A stretch of 64,000 nt of DNA, from NCBI GenBank assembly GCA_963920525.1, contig OY986438.1:74110136-74174135 (forward strand), read 5' to 3'. The stretch's first letter is position 1, and the number at the start of each line of letters is the position of its first letter. The notes beneath the pieces are model-generated. The model saw nothing but the letters and a program-made list of their open reading frames with translations. It was not told where the DNA came from and did not search any database. Origin of the DNA: Dichetophora obliterata (Eukaryota > Arthropoda > Insecta > Diptera > Sciomyzidae). The position numbers and the translations under genes are program-made. This document shows positions 20,469 to 31,790 of this stretch, one piece after another.

Positions 20469-22860
20469 TTAACAAAGGTACTCATGTAAAGGAGCAGTAG
20501 CCATATAATTTGTTCTACTAAAAGGTAAGTAAATTAAATTGTTAGCATTTCTACTGCTTCTACGGTTAGTGTTAAAATTTATAAGAGTTAGGAGTTCTGG
20601 TGAATCGAATACACCAGTTATGAGTTGGTGTAAATAGACGATATCTGCAGACTTCCTTCTCTCGTTCAAAGATTGCATTTTTAATAGTTTTAAACGATCC
20701 TCATAAGGAGGAAGGTTTAAAGTGTCCGTTGCACTTAAGCCCCTTAGAGCAAACTGAACAAAACGTTTTTGGATTCTCTCTATACGTTCAACATGTACAT
20801 TGTAACTTGGCGACCAAACTTGACTTGCATACTCTAAGTAAGGTCGCACAATTGCATAATACAGCGTTGTAGTTGTGATCATACTATTAAATTCTTTGGC
20901 CAAGCGTTTCATAAACTCGAGCATAGAAGATGCTTTTTTACAAATGTAATCAATATTAACGTTAAACGATAGCTTAGAATCCATGCATATACCAAGATCT
21001 TTGACAGCATCTACACGACTTAAAGCAGTATTTTTTTATCTTATAATCAAAAATTAAATTATTCCTTTTTCGCGAAAAGGTAATTGTCTGGCATTTATCT
21101 GGATTTAGAAACATATTATTTTTAGAACACCAAATTTCAAAGGATTTCAAATCAGACTGGAGCAGATCTGAATTGTCTTAAGCATTTATTGTTCTGTATA
21201 TTTTCATGTCATCTGCATAGATAAGTAGATGAGAGTGTTTGATGATGTGGGTTACATCATTAATGGCTAAAATAAACAGAAGTGGACCTTGTGGAACACC
21301 TGATGGAGCAATAAATTCAGCAGACAATACACCTCGAAATCGTATTTGATGAGATCACTCTGTCAGATACGATTGAATCCAGCTTACAAAAAATTGTGGA
21401 AAACCCATTAACTTTAGTTTAAATATAATTAATTTGTATGGTAGTTTATCAAATGCTTTACTAAAATCAGTTTAAATACAATCGACCTGGTAACCTGAAT
21501 AAACTGAATTTAAGCAGAATATTGTAAAATCGAGGAGATTAGACACAGTGGATCTGCCAGCAACAAATCCATGCTGACGAGTTGTTATGACCCTCCCACA
21601 ACGAATCTTCACACGATCATACACGAGCCGCTCGAAAAGTTTTGGAATCGATGAGAGTTTAGCGATAGGCTATAGTTGTTTACATCATTCCTACAACCTT
21701 TTTTATAAATAGGACTTATAAAAGATTTTTTCCAAAAAGGTGGAAAATTACATTCCCTAATTGATTTATTAAATAATATGGAGAGTGGTTGGCTCTCAGC
21801 AGGTCCAGCATTAAAATCTTCTTCGATCGATCCAATATACTTTAAAATATCCTCTGAATTAAAAGATATAGGGTCCAACGAAACCCTGGGTGTAGAGTTC
21901 ATATATTCAAAATAATCTTCATCAGGATAAAAAGAGTCTGAACAAAATGACTCTTTAAAGAGAGTGGCAAATAGGCCACAAATTATAACGGGATCGTCAG
22001 TAAATCCGTCAGAAGTCTTAAATGATGAAGGGAATCCATCAGATTTTTTTTTTTTTTTTGTTTATGAAACCCCAGAATTTCTTTGGATCAGACAATATTC
22101 TCAGCTTAATATTGTCTAAATAATTTTGATATAAGTTAGCTGAGCAACTTTCAAAATCCAGAAACAAACGCTTGTAGGTTTCTAGGTCATTTAAGTCTAA
22201 GCTACAGACATATTTCTTCCATGCCCTATTCCTGTTGTTGCGAAGAGTCTTTAATTCCCTTGTGTACCAAGGGTAAGCACAATTTTTCGCAAATTTTAGG
22301 CTATACGGCACGGACTCAGAAAACATAGTAAAGATTTCCATATAAAAAAATTAATTGAATCTTCAAGATTATTACCTTTAAAATATTCTAAAATTACATT
22401 AAGTTTATTATGAAGTAAATGATTCAACCTCAGAAAGTCAGCTTTTTTGAAATTGAATTCATAAACTTTATCTATTGAATTGGAATTCACAATATTTTCC
22501 CTGTCGGACTTGTACAATATGCTCAGTGGTGGATGGTAGTCATCAACAGAAGTTAGAGCATGAAGGGCCCTCTTAACAATCACGTTGTTACAGTCTGTAG
22601 TTAAGACCAGGTCAAGAAGTCTTTCACGACTATTATAAATACAACTTACTTGTTGTAAGTCAGAACATATATTATCAACAAATATATGCTCTTGGCGTGT
22701 CTTCGAATTAGATGCACAAAAATATGTATCATCGTCTGAAGATTCCCATTTCAAGTCAGGCAGATTGAAATCGCCCAACAATAAAATGTCGTCACTAACG
22801 TCAAGAATATTTATAACGTATTCTATGCAATCCGCAAGGCTTGCATAAATTTCCACACTG
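20469..22860 (-). pseudogene. LINE ORF2: endonuclease and reverse transcriptase, several breaks
   Basis: 22856-22296 keeps the C-terminal half of an APE-type endonuclease (LLLGDFNLPDLKWES, RLLDLVLTTDCNNV, SVDDYHPPLSILY), which nicks the target DNA. 22341-22039 is the linker (YPWYTRELKTLRNNRNRAWKK, ILSDPKKFWGFIN). 21902-21609 starts RT (AGPAESQPLSILFNKSI has lost the PDG-IPA motif; FISPIYKKG kept). 21600-21150 carries the palm with YADD (near 21205-21225) but with stops. 20984-20469 is the C-terminal region (ASQVWSPSYNVHVERIER), intact for 171 aa. Several stops and frameshifts exclude activity. Confidence 0.85.
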
Positions 22861-23200
22861 CTCTTTGGAGGAACATAAGCATTAACTACATATACATTAG
22901 AATTACAATGTACAACCTTAATGCATATAAGTTCGATATTGGAAGAGCAGGGAATATCGATAATGGAACTAACGAAGGAGTTCCTAACAGCTAATAACCA
23001 CCACCGACAGCAGAAGTATTGCCAGCGTATCTGTCTTTTCTATATACTTCAAAACTATTATCAAACAATTCCAAGTCAGTAATGCTTCCATTTAAGCACG
23101 TTTCAGTCAATGCGATAATATCTTTAGACAAATTTTTAAACATTAAAAATACGCCTCGCGTCTTAGAGCGTAGTCCCCTTACATTTTAATAGTAAAGGGA
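22861..23200 (-). pseudogene. LINE endonuclease N-terminal remnant
   Basis: In broken frames the minus strand reads LRSKTRGVFLMFKNLSKDI, IIALTETCLNGSI and DLELFDNSFEVYRKDR, the start of an APE-type endonuclease (catalytic ET and YRxDR-like motifs). A short deletion and frame change follow near 22990. Confidence 0.7.
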
Positions 23201-23208
23201 TAGCCTAT

Positions 23209-23650
23209 TCAGTTTTTTTGAGTTTGACGAACAGGTTGAGTCGTCCTTCTAGACTTATTCTTAGGCAGAAACTCTGAAACGAATATATTATCGGTCCACA
23301 TATTAGAATTTAAAACATTTGCAAACTCTTCAGCTGGAACTGTGAGAATGAAGGAAGCGTGGGAAGGTTTATTCCCTATTTTTTTACATGAAAAAAAGTC
23401 GTTTTGACTCAACAAGTTGTTATGTTTGATAAACGTCAATACGTTTTCAATAGTTGTGTCAGGCTGAAGACGTGAAATAAATAAATTTTTCCTCCTTGAC
23501 ACTGGCCTTAAATATAATGATCAATAGGAGGTAAAACTGGACTATTAGTCAAAGGAGAAATATTAGTGGGTGACGAAGAAGCAACTGGAGTATTTTTGTT
23601 CAAATACTTGGCTAATTTCTTGTTAAGAAAGTAAAATATTATTGTTTCTT
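23209..23650 (-). pseudogene. LINE ORF1 C-terminal region
   Basis: 23502-23209 (97 aa) reads KNLFISRLQPDTTIENVLTF, then VSEFLPKNKSRRTTQPVRQ at the end. It resembles the C-terminal RNA-binding part of jockey/CR1 ORF1 proteins. Upstream, in another frame, LAKYLNKNTPVASSSPTN continues the protein to about 23650. The ORF1 stop is close to the ORF2 region, as usual in these elements. Confidence 0.6.
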
Positions 23651-23684
23651 TTCTCAGAAAAATCTATATCTATCGTATCTGGAA

Positions 23685-24465
23685 ACGCTCGATAATAAGG
23701 CATTTTTTCAGTTTTTCATTAGTTGAATCAATTGAACTTGTATTAGAAACAGACACTATAAATATGTATAGACCTTGCATGTAAAAGGTCCGGTAAGGAA
23801 TGAAAAATTTGTACGTACAAGACAAGAGACCCAACGAGTAGGAAACCTAACGAGTAATCGCTTGCAAGAATTTGTGTTGCTAGCACAACATGTGTATGTT
23901 TCTTAAAGTTTTGTTTATGTTGCTAGAGTGTGTTGCTAAAATTTATAAAAGAACAGCAATGATGCAGAAAACCACTGCTTATACATATATTTTTTAGAAT
24001 TCGGAGCAGAGCAGCCTGACTTTGTTTACATTTTTTTTGCTTGATTTGTTGTTGCTGCATCGGATTTTTTTTTTTGTTACGCTAGGAAAATTTATCAATC
24101 TTCTAAATGACATTAAAATTAAATTTTACAAAAATTATTTCAATTATTTTAAACAGATTTCAAACAAAAACTCTAATCTGCTGCACAGAGTTAAATCCAC
24201 TCATACCTTTAAATTGCATTTTTTAAAGAAAATGCCTTCAATTTTGTTTTCTTGTTTTTATTTCTTGGTAACTTAATTATTATTCGGCTAAAATAAAAAT
24301 TTACAAAAATTATTTCAATTACTTATAACCCATTTTAAACAAATTTAAAACAGAAGCTCAAATCTGCTGCACAGGGTTAAATTCGCTAATACCTGTTAAT
24401 TGAATTTTTTAAGAAAAGACCATGAATTTTATTTTGTTTTATTAATTTAGAATTAAATTATGATT
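23685..24465 (+). repeat. Repeat R, copy 2
   Basis: Matches copy 1 from about 23752 and additionally shares 23685-23751 (gctcgataataaggcatttt ...) with the inverted copy at 27790-27855. It again ends in two ~155-bp internal units. Immediately after it, 24466-24530 repeats LINE sequence from 23608-23665 (ggctaatttcttgttaag), so R is flanked by LINE sequence on both sides. Confidence 0.72.
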
Positions 24466-24530
24466 TGGCTAATTTCTTGTTAAGAAAAAAAACATATTAT
24501 CGTTTCTTTTTTTCAGAAAAATCTAGGCTC

Positions 24531-25190
24531 ATAAACAAATTTTAGATAGAAATATCGATTACTTGTTGATGTTAGATCAATTGTAGTATCTTTAACGTTA
24601 ATGTTATGTTAAGAAAAATATTCGACCATATTCTGTTACCTTGGTAAAATGTGCTCATAAAAATTGTGTTTTCTTAATATATTTAATTTTGATTAAATTG
24701 TGATTCGGTCCATTTAAAATAACAAAAAAATATGGTTATTGTTTTTTTAAAGCTCGAATTATTCAATAAATAGTGAAAAAGGAATACATATATGAAAACC
24801 AAAACAACTCAAATGGTTTCAAGGTTTTTTGTTACATTGTTAACTTAAACTTGAATTATTATAAAATAAGTTTTGAAGTTGTTTGTGATAAATTTAAAAC
24901 TTGCTAAATAAATGAAATTTTTAAAATTTTTTCCTTTTCCTTTGAAAATTTAAAAATTACAAAATAAATAAAATGTTTAAAGATTTTTCCTTTTCTTTTA
25001 AATTTCAATTTATTCAAATGTATTTAAGTTTTAGAAAATGCCATACAAAAACAAAAATACTAACAAAAGCATGAGGAAAACATTGCTGAATGACGTGCAC
25101 TTGTTTTTAGCAATATGAGGTGCATTCAGTTTAGAGTTGCACAGTACTGAAAGGTCGGCCAATGGACTTAATTACTGTGATAGCGAAAAT
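24531..25190. other. AT-rich stretch without a recognised feature
   Basis: Only simple AT-rich sequence with a near-duplicate pair (ttttccttttcctttgaaaatt near 24930 and ttttccttttcttttaaattt near 24988). No ORF worth noting. Confidence 0.3.
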
Positions 25191-25194
25191 TTCC

Positions 25195-25442
25195 TGAAAA
25201 AATCAATCAGACGGACTTATGGACTTCGGACAGACGAATTATGGACTTCGGACAAACGGACTTAGGCAGTAGCACCGAATACCGGCAAGAAATTTTATAC
25301 GGACTAACATTTTCACATACATACTAACAGACAAAAAGAGAAATTTAAAAACAGACGAAGTGACAGTCGGATTATTTTAAAAAATCCAAAACAACGAATT
25401 GACAGACAGACTTTCAGACGGACAAACGGACAAACGGACTGC
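25195..25442. repeat. Degenerate GGACNNACGGACTT repeat
   Basis: Words of the type 'cggacttatggacttcgga', 'cggacaaacggactta' and 'gacggacaaacggacaaacg' recur irregularly at 25208-25270 and 25410-25442. It looks like a decayed minisatellite with a 9-10 base core. Confidence 0.45.
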
Positions 25443-25587
25443 TTACGCATTTAGAAGCCTTTGCATTTTTGCATTGGCACCACCTTGCTTTTCTCTGGAT
25501 CGGATGGATTTGTTTTAAACTCTTCGGACGCTAGATTTTCTTTTAACTATTTCAAATTTTTTCGAAATAAAACGGTTATAAGAAAAT

Positions 25588-26120
25588 CTAGAATAATTTG
25601 CCTGCTCTTAATGCAACTCCCATTTTCATCCATGCAACCACTCTGGAGTTGCAAGATTTGAGTGTGCAATACAGGACTTTATTATAAGCTTTTTCAAATT
25701 GGGTCGAAATATATATAAATATAAATATCGAAAAATGTTGTACACAAATATCGAAGAATTCGTCGGATGGATTCTTTAAACAAATCCGACTGTCACTGTA
25801 GTTTTTAATGCCAAGAAAAGATTCTGAGTCAAAAGAAAACTTTTCAAGCTTCAGAAGGTTTTCTTGGCATTTCTCGCATTTAATTTTAATACTGAATTTT
25901 GCCCTTAACCCATACCCAAAGAAGTAACGACTCACTTTTATTTCCAAGGAGATTAAAGTAGTGGGCTCAGAAGATTCCACTAGTTCTTCTTCTATCGTTT
26001 CCTCATAGTGATCGGACGGACCCATTGGCGAAATAGAAGGTGAATCTTCTATCGATTCGGATGGTTTGAAGTTCCGTTCCAGCATAAGATCATTATCGTT
26101 CTCACAATTCGAGATGCGAG
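25588..26120 (-). pseudogene. Unrecognised ORF with paired cysteines, possibly a transposase C-terminus
   Basis: The frame spans about 175 aa (no ATG at its left limit; 26085 is a CTG). It opens acidic and Ser/Pro-rich (EETIEEELVESSEPTT), then SRYFFGYGLRAKFSIKIKCEKCQENLLKLEKF and ICLKNPSDEFFDICV. The order hydrophobic 'GYxxxK', CxxC, then 'LxNPSDxxFxIC' resembles the C-terminal region of THAP/P-type and some hAT transposases. I cannot name the family firmly. The end (VVAWMKMGVALRAGKLF) diverges, so it is probably truncated. No inverted repeats were found around it. Confidence 0.35.
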
Positions 26121-26345
26121 CTTGAATTTAATATGTCGGTTTTTCATGTAAAAATATACTTTATCAACAGTTTTTTCCAAATTCTAACTTTGGACGATTA
26201 CAGCTCCGCTAAAACAAAAGAAACAAAATTTGTTGATATTTCGTTTGATAATCTCAAAATTTTTTCTCCGCTATCGCACATGACACGATGGTGGTTGATA
26301 TATTGGTTGAAAATCTGACGTTCTAATCAAAAATACAAAATAGTA

Positions 26346-26739
26346 AGGCTTCTCATCTAAGCATGTAACTGACCCGTAAACATTGTAAACCTTGAGAACT
26401 TACATGCGCGTAAACGATCTGTCAAAATTTGTATTGGCGTGAGTTTACATCATTTCCGAGCCTATTTTGTGGTGTAAAGTAGCATGTAAATCTACGTGTG
26501 TGAATGAGGGTTGCCTTTAGCGCTAATCATTACATATTTAAAGTAGTTGGAGTAAATATGAACACGTTTTATTTATTTTTCTATGTTAATGAAAGTTTTT
26601 AAAAGGTTTAAAATTAAAAAAGTCATAATGTTGTCGCAGCCGCCATTTTGACGACATTTACGCTATTTACACTTTATCGCTCATCAAAAGTTTAAATGCT
26701 ATACATGTTTACATGTTTACATGCTTAGATGAGAACCCT
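26346..26739. mobile_element. MITE with 5-bp target duplication TAGTA
   Basis: 394 bp; ends aggcttctcatctaagcatg and, inverted, catgcttagatgagaaccct. Target duplication tagta at 26341-26345 and 26740-26744. It contains GTTTACATG words near both ends and no ORF. The superfamily is not clear from a 5-bp duplication. Confidence 0.7.
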
Positions 26740-26995
26740 TAGTATTTTTTATTTTATGGTGAGTAGTTCAGATCCTAGATCAATAATACTAAATACGTGC
26801 CAAAGACGTAAAACACCCTGTATATTGAAAATGTTGCAATATAGGAGGAAACTAAGTACAGGTTTGGAACCAGTATTGAAAGTACATATAAGAGTGTTAA
26901 TGGGTTACCCAGATCCGAAATCGTAGACTAGTATTATTTGTCCAAATATGTCTGAAAATAAGAGTACTGCTATCATTTCGTTCACAACTATGCGT

Positions 26996-27299
26996 TAGTG
27001 CGCGCTTGCACGGGTATCACAAAGATTTCTGATGACGTCCTTAGCCAGACAGAAATTGCAATCAGATCAGCTAGTGATTTTTTCATTTCCATATTGAAAA
27101 AACTTTGTTTTTGTTGTTGTTTCTTTGGTAAGATTCGTTAGAACAAATTAATTGTTCCAACTTTGACCTTAAGCTCAATAAACGATTTTAAACTATCAAA
27201 CAACTAGAATTTGTATTTAAAATCAAGTATGATTAAAACTATCAAACATTTAAAATTTGTATTTAAATCATATAAAGTCAACATAATAAATATAGAGGT
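26996..27299 (+). repeat. Repeat Q, copy 1
   Basis: gcacgggtatcacaaagatt through ttgtatttaaatcatataaa is repeated at 45905-46165, and its last ~100 bases at 36040-36145. The copy runs straight into the inverted copy of repeat R. No coding potential. Confidence 0.65.
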
Positions 27300-27855
27300 C
27301 ATTTAGGAAAAAACTTTAATGCAATTTAAAGGTATGAGGTATAACTCTGTGCAGCAGATTAGAGTTTTTGTTTGAAATCTGTTTAAAATAGGTAATAAAT
27401 AATTAAAATAATTTTTGAAAAATTTAATTTTAATGCCATTTGGAAGATTGATAAATTTTCCTAGCTCAACAAGAAAAATCCAATGCAGCAACAACAAATC
27501 AAGCAAAAAATGTAAACAAAGTCAGGCTGCTCCTCTCGGAAATCTAAAAAATATATGTATAAGCAGTTTTTCTGCATCATTGCTGTTCTTTAAAAATTCT
27601 AGCAACATAAATAAAACTTTAAGCAACATATACATGTTGTGCTAGCAACACAAATTCTTGCAAGCGATTACTCGTTAGGTTTCCTACTCGCCAGGTCTCT
27701 TGTCTTGTACGTACAAATTTTTCATTCCGTACCAGACCTTTCACACGCAAAATCTATATATATTTATAGTATCTGTTTATAATACGAGTTCAATTGATTC
27801 AATTGATGAAAAACTGAAAAATGCCTTGTTATCGAGCGCTTCCACTACCCGAACG
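27300..27855 (-). repeat. Repeat R, copy 3 (inverted, shorter)
   Basis: Reverse complement of R from gctcgataacaaggcattttt (27855) to ctctgtgcagcagattagag (about 27345). It holds only one of the ~155-bp internal units, so the tandem doubling in copies 1 and 2 is either derived or lost here. Confidence 0.7.
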
Positions 27856-28110
27856 AACGAAGACTTCATCGCTACGTTTTGTTCGCGATGAATTCTTCGT
27901 TCGCTAAAACCGTTTCCACTGCACGAACTACCATTTCAAAAAATCTACTATTCTATTCACAAAGAAACACCGCATTCGCCCAAAATGTTCGAGCGTCGGC
28001 CGATCAGAGCGAACGACGAAATCTTGTCGTGTGTTTCCACTGCACGAATAGCGTTCGCGAGCATTTTGAAAAAACCAATGTTCAAACGTGAAAGTTCATT
28101 AAAAAAGTTC
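27835..28110. repeat. Interspersed TTTCCACTGCACGAA words
   Basis: ttccactacccgaacgaacg (27838), tttccactgcacgaactacc (27910) and tttccactgcacgaatagcg (28037) sit in a region rich in CGAACG and TTCGCG words that is clearly less AT-rich than its surroundings. The spacing is irregular. No ORF that I trust. Confidence 0.4.
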
Positions 28111-28859
28111 CATCGAATGCGAAGGTTCTCGCTGCTATTGCAGTTTGCGTGTGCTTTACTTGTTGTTTTTTTTTCTTCTTTTAATTGTAAACAAGCTATC
28201 AGTGTTGCTTCCTGTACGAAATCGTTGAAAACCCGAAATAAACCCACCAAAAGTTATTAAAAACAGCACTGATATCCCCCTTTTTAACATACACTGGCCG
28301 CTGCTGTCAAAATCCACTGACTCTGAAATTTCGTTGCCAGTAGCGATGAAAGTGGCGTGAAAGTGAATCCAGTGTGAGTGTATTTGTTAAATAGTATGAA
28401 TGTATTGAGTTTTTCGAACTATAGTGCCAGTATACTGGCCCGTGTAGCATGCCTGTTAGAGAAAGAAAAATTATAAGGGAAAGGTCGAACATATTTAACC
28501 AGCCAGATAACAAGTTTGATAATTTTGATATTTTGGGTCATGATACTGATTACAATTTTATTTTACAACGGATTTCAACGTTGTTTTCGAAAGAATAAAG
28601 TAGCATTCAAATATGAGCTAAATCCTTTTATTAAGCTTGGATTCTTCTCCAGTTCTCGACTTAATGTTCGAACTGCGGTAATTTTGTTACTTTTAATTTT
28701 TTTCCATTTCGAACTAAAATAATGCCAAATTTACTAATAACTTTTCGCAACTTTTTGCTTCAAGTCGTCGCAACTCGTGCAGGAAAACTCTAACTCGCAC
28801 GACATGCTTTTCAAAACTACTTTCAAAATGTATCGATAACGTCTTCGGTGGTACCAACT
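28111..28859. other. Unassigned stretch
   Basis: No gene or clear repeat. Short frames of about 70-90 codons on both strands have no recognisable motif. Confidence 0.3.
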
Positions 28860-29150
28860 TTAAGATGACGATAACTGCCGACGACTCAAATGGTTGGGAC
28901 GGTTGATGGAGAAGATCACCCGAGCTGCTGATCTAAGACGTATTGGCACAATATTCTAAAAGATTTTTATGGTACTTGCGTATGCTGATGACATCGATAT
29001 CATTGGCCATAATTCCCGCAAAGTCAGTGCAGCATTCTCCAGATTAGAAAGAGAGTCAAGTCCACTAGGTCTGGCAGTGGAATGCAAATGATACTTGCTG
29101 CAGAGCCCTATCTCGACGAACGAAAATCGCGCTCTATAAATCGCTCAGAA
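28860..29150 (+). pseudogene. RTE-type LINE reverse transcriptase fragment
   Basis: Near-identical to parts of 52320-52770: gatgacatcgatatcattgg encodes the palm box ADDIDIIGHNSR, and agagccctatctcgacgaacg matches SRALSRRTKI. About 230 bases between these two pieces are deleted and stops interrupt the frame. A small fragment of the same family as the element at 51314. Confidence 0.75.
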
Positions 29151-29159
29151 ACCTCGAAT

Positions 29160-29841
29160 TCTCAAAGATGGCAGAAAGATTGCAGAAAAAATGCAACATT
29201 TTTTTGAGAAACGAAAACGCCATTAGTAAGTAAAATTGAATCGTGTTCTTTTCTCGAAAATGTTGACTTCAAAAGTAGAAAAAATGCAGAATTCTTAAAA
29301 GCAGAAAAATGCAGCGTTTATTGTTGGTTTCACCAACATTTTCTTAACGCTCTTTTAGCTAACACGCTTTTAAAATTAAACATGATAGTAAATTTTTAAG
29401 TTCCACCAAAACAGAATTATGAGTTTTAACAACCACTGTGTTAGGATTCCACTGCATTCCACTTCCGAGTGGAAGTGAAAAAAAATCATGAATAAATTTT
29501 ATATTTGGTGATTTATTTATAACTTTTTTCGTTAATACATTGAATTATATTAATAAATTAAATAAAACACAAAGAGAAAAAACTGATGTGTAGGACACTA
29601 TATATCGAATTCAACTATGATTGAATTTCACTTCCTCTCGGAAAAGGAATGTAGAACATGCCTGAATAATTCGAATTTAACTTATAACTGTTATATATAG
29701 AAAACATTTTACAGATGTATCTTTAATGTATTTAAAAATATATATATTAAAATAAATAGGTAAATACAAAAAACTTTTAAATAAATTTGGGAATTAAAAT
29801 TAAATTTAATTCTATAGTGTTAATATTATATATTGATTTTA
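29160..29841. other. AT-rich sequence including likely ICA69 3' UTR
   Basis: No gene. On the minus strand AATAAA signals occur at about 29837-29842 (overlapping the stop region) and 29508-29516, which could serve the upstream exon. A short palindrome ttccacttccgagtggaagt lies at 29458-29478. Confidence 0.35.
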
Positions 29842-30228
29842 TTAAGTTTGCTGAAAATTAATTTTGCTACTGTTTAATTTAAGGTCAAACTCGGCAGGGT
29901 TTGCCAAAGGATCCAAATTTGCAAAAAAATCCATCCAAGGATGAACTTTTTTTGATTTCGTAGAATTTATTAATGAACTTTCATTTTTAACATTTAAAAC
30001 AGATGAATTAGTCGAATGCTGCTGATTTGCATATGGAATATTCATAGAACTTTCTGTTTTTTGAGAGCTTGTAGACCAAAATAATTCCGATTGTAGGATT
30101 TCAGAACAAGATTGCAAAAGTGGCGATGCTAAAGTTTCTTTGAGGGTAGAATCAGAAATTATATCCTCCAAAGAAGGTATCGGATTCTGCTTTTCTGTTG
30201 CATCACCTTCGTTGTCTTTATATGCGCT
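29842..30228 (-). CDS. ICA69: Islet cell autoantigen 1 (ICA69) homologue, terminal exon
   Basis: From the acceptor (T-run then AG at 30230-30229) the frame reads SAYKDNEGDATEKQNPIP, then a Ser-rich acidic linker (LLQSCSEILQSELFW), and ends HPWMDFFANLDPLANPAEFD and a short tail to a TAA at 29844-29842. The block W-x-x-F-F-x-x-L-D-P-L-x-N-P is the conserved C-terminal motif of ICA69 proteins. ICA69 is a BAR-type (arfaptin-homology) protein that works with PICK1 on Golgi and secretory-granule membranes. The exon is phase 0 and continuous with the next one. The whole is open and free of lesions. Confidence 0.72.
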   Translation of the reverse strand, partial: SAYKDNEGDATEKQNPIPSLEDIISDSTLKETLASPLLQSCSEILQSELFWSTSSQKTESSMNIPYANQQHSTNSSVLNVKNESSLINSTKSKKVHPWMDFFANLDPLANPAEFDLKLNSSKINFQQT

Positions 30229-30277
30229 CTAAAAAAAAGTAAATGTTAAATGTCTACATATATATTACACAAGTTAC

Positions 30278-30517
30278 CATAAAAAACAGTGACTGATCTG
30301 AGTCAATATTCTCAATTCTATCTAAAACGCCATTTTTTTCTTCATTTTGTGAAAGATCCTTTAGTAAGCAAAAATCGTATCGTGGATTTTTTAAAAGTGC
30401 TTTGGAAATGGCCTCTATCGTAGATGCAGTTTTTTTAGAAAATTGCAATAGCTCCGCCATGTACGACACTAACGCATGCGAAAACATGTTGCACCGCGCT
30501 GCTGCTAAAAGATCAAT
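30278..30517 (-). CDS. ICA69: ICA69 homologue, penultimate exon (end of AH/BAR domain)
   Basis: After an acceptor TTTTAG at 30523-30518 the frame reads IDLLAAARCNMFSHALVSYM, then ELLQFSKKTASTIEAI and PRYDFCLLKDLSQ. This follows the end of the arfaptin-homology domain of ICA69 (V/I-D-L-L-x-A-x-R-C-N, then L-x-x-F-x-x-K-T). It ends ATG|GTAACT at 30278. The 47-base intron (30277-30231) has a pyrimidine-rich acceptor on this strand. The earlier AH-domain exons are not visible to the right within the window, where LINE fragments begin at about 31085; a long repeat-filled intron or a truncated gene copy are both possible. Confidence 0.75.
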
Positions 30518-30529
30518 CTAAAATTTAGA

Positions 30530-31084
30530 AAAAAACAAATCAAAATAAGAAAACCGTTTACAAATCTTATGTAACCAAATAAAATAGGTCTCTCCTAGAC
30601 TTTAAACTGGGAACGTGCGTAGGGTTTAGTTAACACTACATTACTCAAGCCCAATAAAACAATATCAACCTCTGATAAAAAAATAACTTTAGATTAACGG
30701 ATATGCACTCGGTATGTCTGGACCCTATATAATGATGGTGCCTCTTTCCAACTGGCAGAAGTCCCCAGAAATTAAAAGGCTGACATCATTGCCGTCCAGG
30801 GGGTATGATGCAGAGATTAAGATATTTAAAAAAAAAAATATAAAAAAAAGATATAAAAAGCTGCCATACAAAGATGAGAATTTGGATGCGGATTCGCCGT
30901 ACGCCGGAGCACATACAAAAACACTGGTTGTATTTAGCAGTGCAACTTTTGACCTAGTAAGTTCACCATAGACTAGATTTTTACATTGCGCCAAATCCTG
31001 AAAAAAAAATTCGAAATTAAAGTCGACACTCATCATCTCTTTGCCAATTATAAAGTTGAATTCAATAAGCAACAATGTCTGAGT
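30530..31084. other. Probable ICA69 intron; one weak exon-like ORF
   Basis: A minus-strand frame near 31000-30830 follows a good acceptor (T-run then CAG at about 31000) and reads DLAQCKNLVYGELTRSKVAL. I do not recognise it and it ends in simple AT-rich sequence, so it is not called as an exon. Confidence 0.3.
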
Positions 31085-31790
31085 TCGGTGTACCTGCAAA
31101 GCTGATTACGCTCTGCAGGATGACGTTGGGCAATACATGTAGTTTCGTCAAGATAGGAAATAGCCTCTCCGAAACCTTTAGCACCGAACGAGGTTTCAGA
31201 CAAGACGAAGCCTATCTTGCGACCTCTTCAACTTAATTATCGAGGTAATCGTACCAAAGGCTGGTGTGCATCGTTATGACACCATTTAACACCTTGTTCA
31301 GCTTCTTTTGTACCCTGGTAACATCGACATTTCAGGTGTACCAAAAGAGATTGTTGCTTTCACCGCTATCGAAAAGGAATCAGTCGAAATGGGTTTGACG
31401 TTAAAAGAGGTAAAAAATAAGTGTATGCAGCCTGCAAACAGAGGAGCTCGGCGTTTAGATTTTCATGTTACAACAAGTAACTAAAACTTCGAATCGTCAA
31501 GGATTTCACATACTTTGGCAACGCAGTTAACAGCAAAAACTATGTCAGCTTGGAGATAAAACGAAGATTAACAACTGCTAATAGGTGCTTCTACAGGTTT
31601 ATGAATCAATTTAGATCCAGAGCCCTCTCTCGAACGAAAAACTCTCACTCTTCGAGAGAAAAGTATGTACTTCGAAAAATCTTCCATCCTGTTTGAGTTT
31701 TGGATGACTATCGAATCTGAATGAAATCTGAATGAAGTATGAGCTATACGACTACTACGCTGGCTGGGCCATGTTCATCGAGGGAATAAA
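31085..31790 (+). pseudogene. RTE-type LINE fragment (family 2), plus orientation
   Basis: Broken frames read PAKLITLCRMTLGNTCSFVK, TERGFRQDEA and EIKRRLTTANRCFYRFMNQF, matching the RT palm and thumb of RTE elements (compare KRRITLANRCYFGLSRQL in the element at 51314). The middle, including the ADD box, is mostly deleted. It abuts an inverted relative at 31791. Confidence 0.7.

Larger units (their letters stand above)
19886..23650 (-). mobile_element. Non-LTR retrotransposon (jockey/CR1-like), near full length but decayed
   Basis: This belongs to the same family as the remnants at 728 and 5151. From right to left: ORF1 remnant (23650-23209), endonuclease (23160-22296), linker (22341-22039), reverse transcriptase (21902-21150) and C-terminal region (20984-20469), then a 3' UTR that ends near 19886 at the same place as the unit 1 copy, but without a clear A-tail. 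A 306-bp MITE is inserted in the 3' UTR (19981-20286). I could not find a matching target duplication at its two ends. Confidence 0.82.

Noticed and set aside
30714..31099. Overlapping ORFs on both strands as extra ICA69 exons
   Set aside because: No ICA69 block is recognisable; the frame ends in AT-rich low-complexity sequence.
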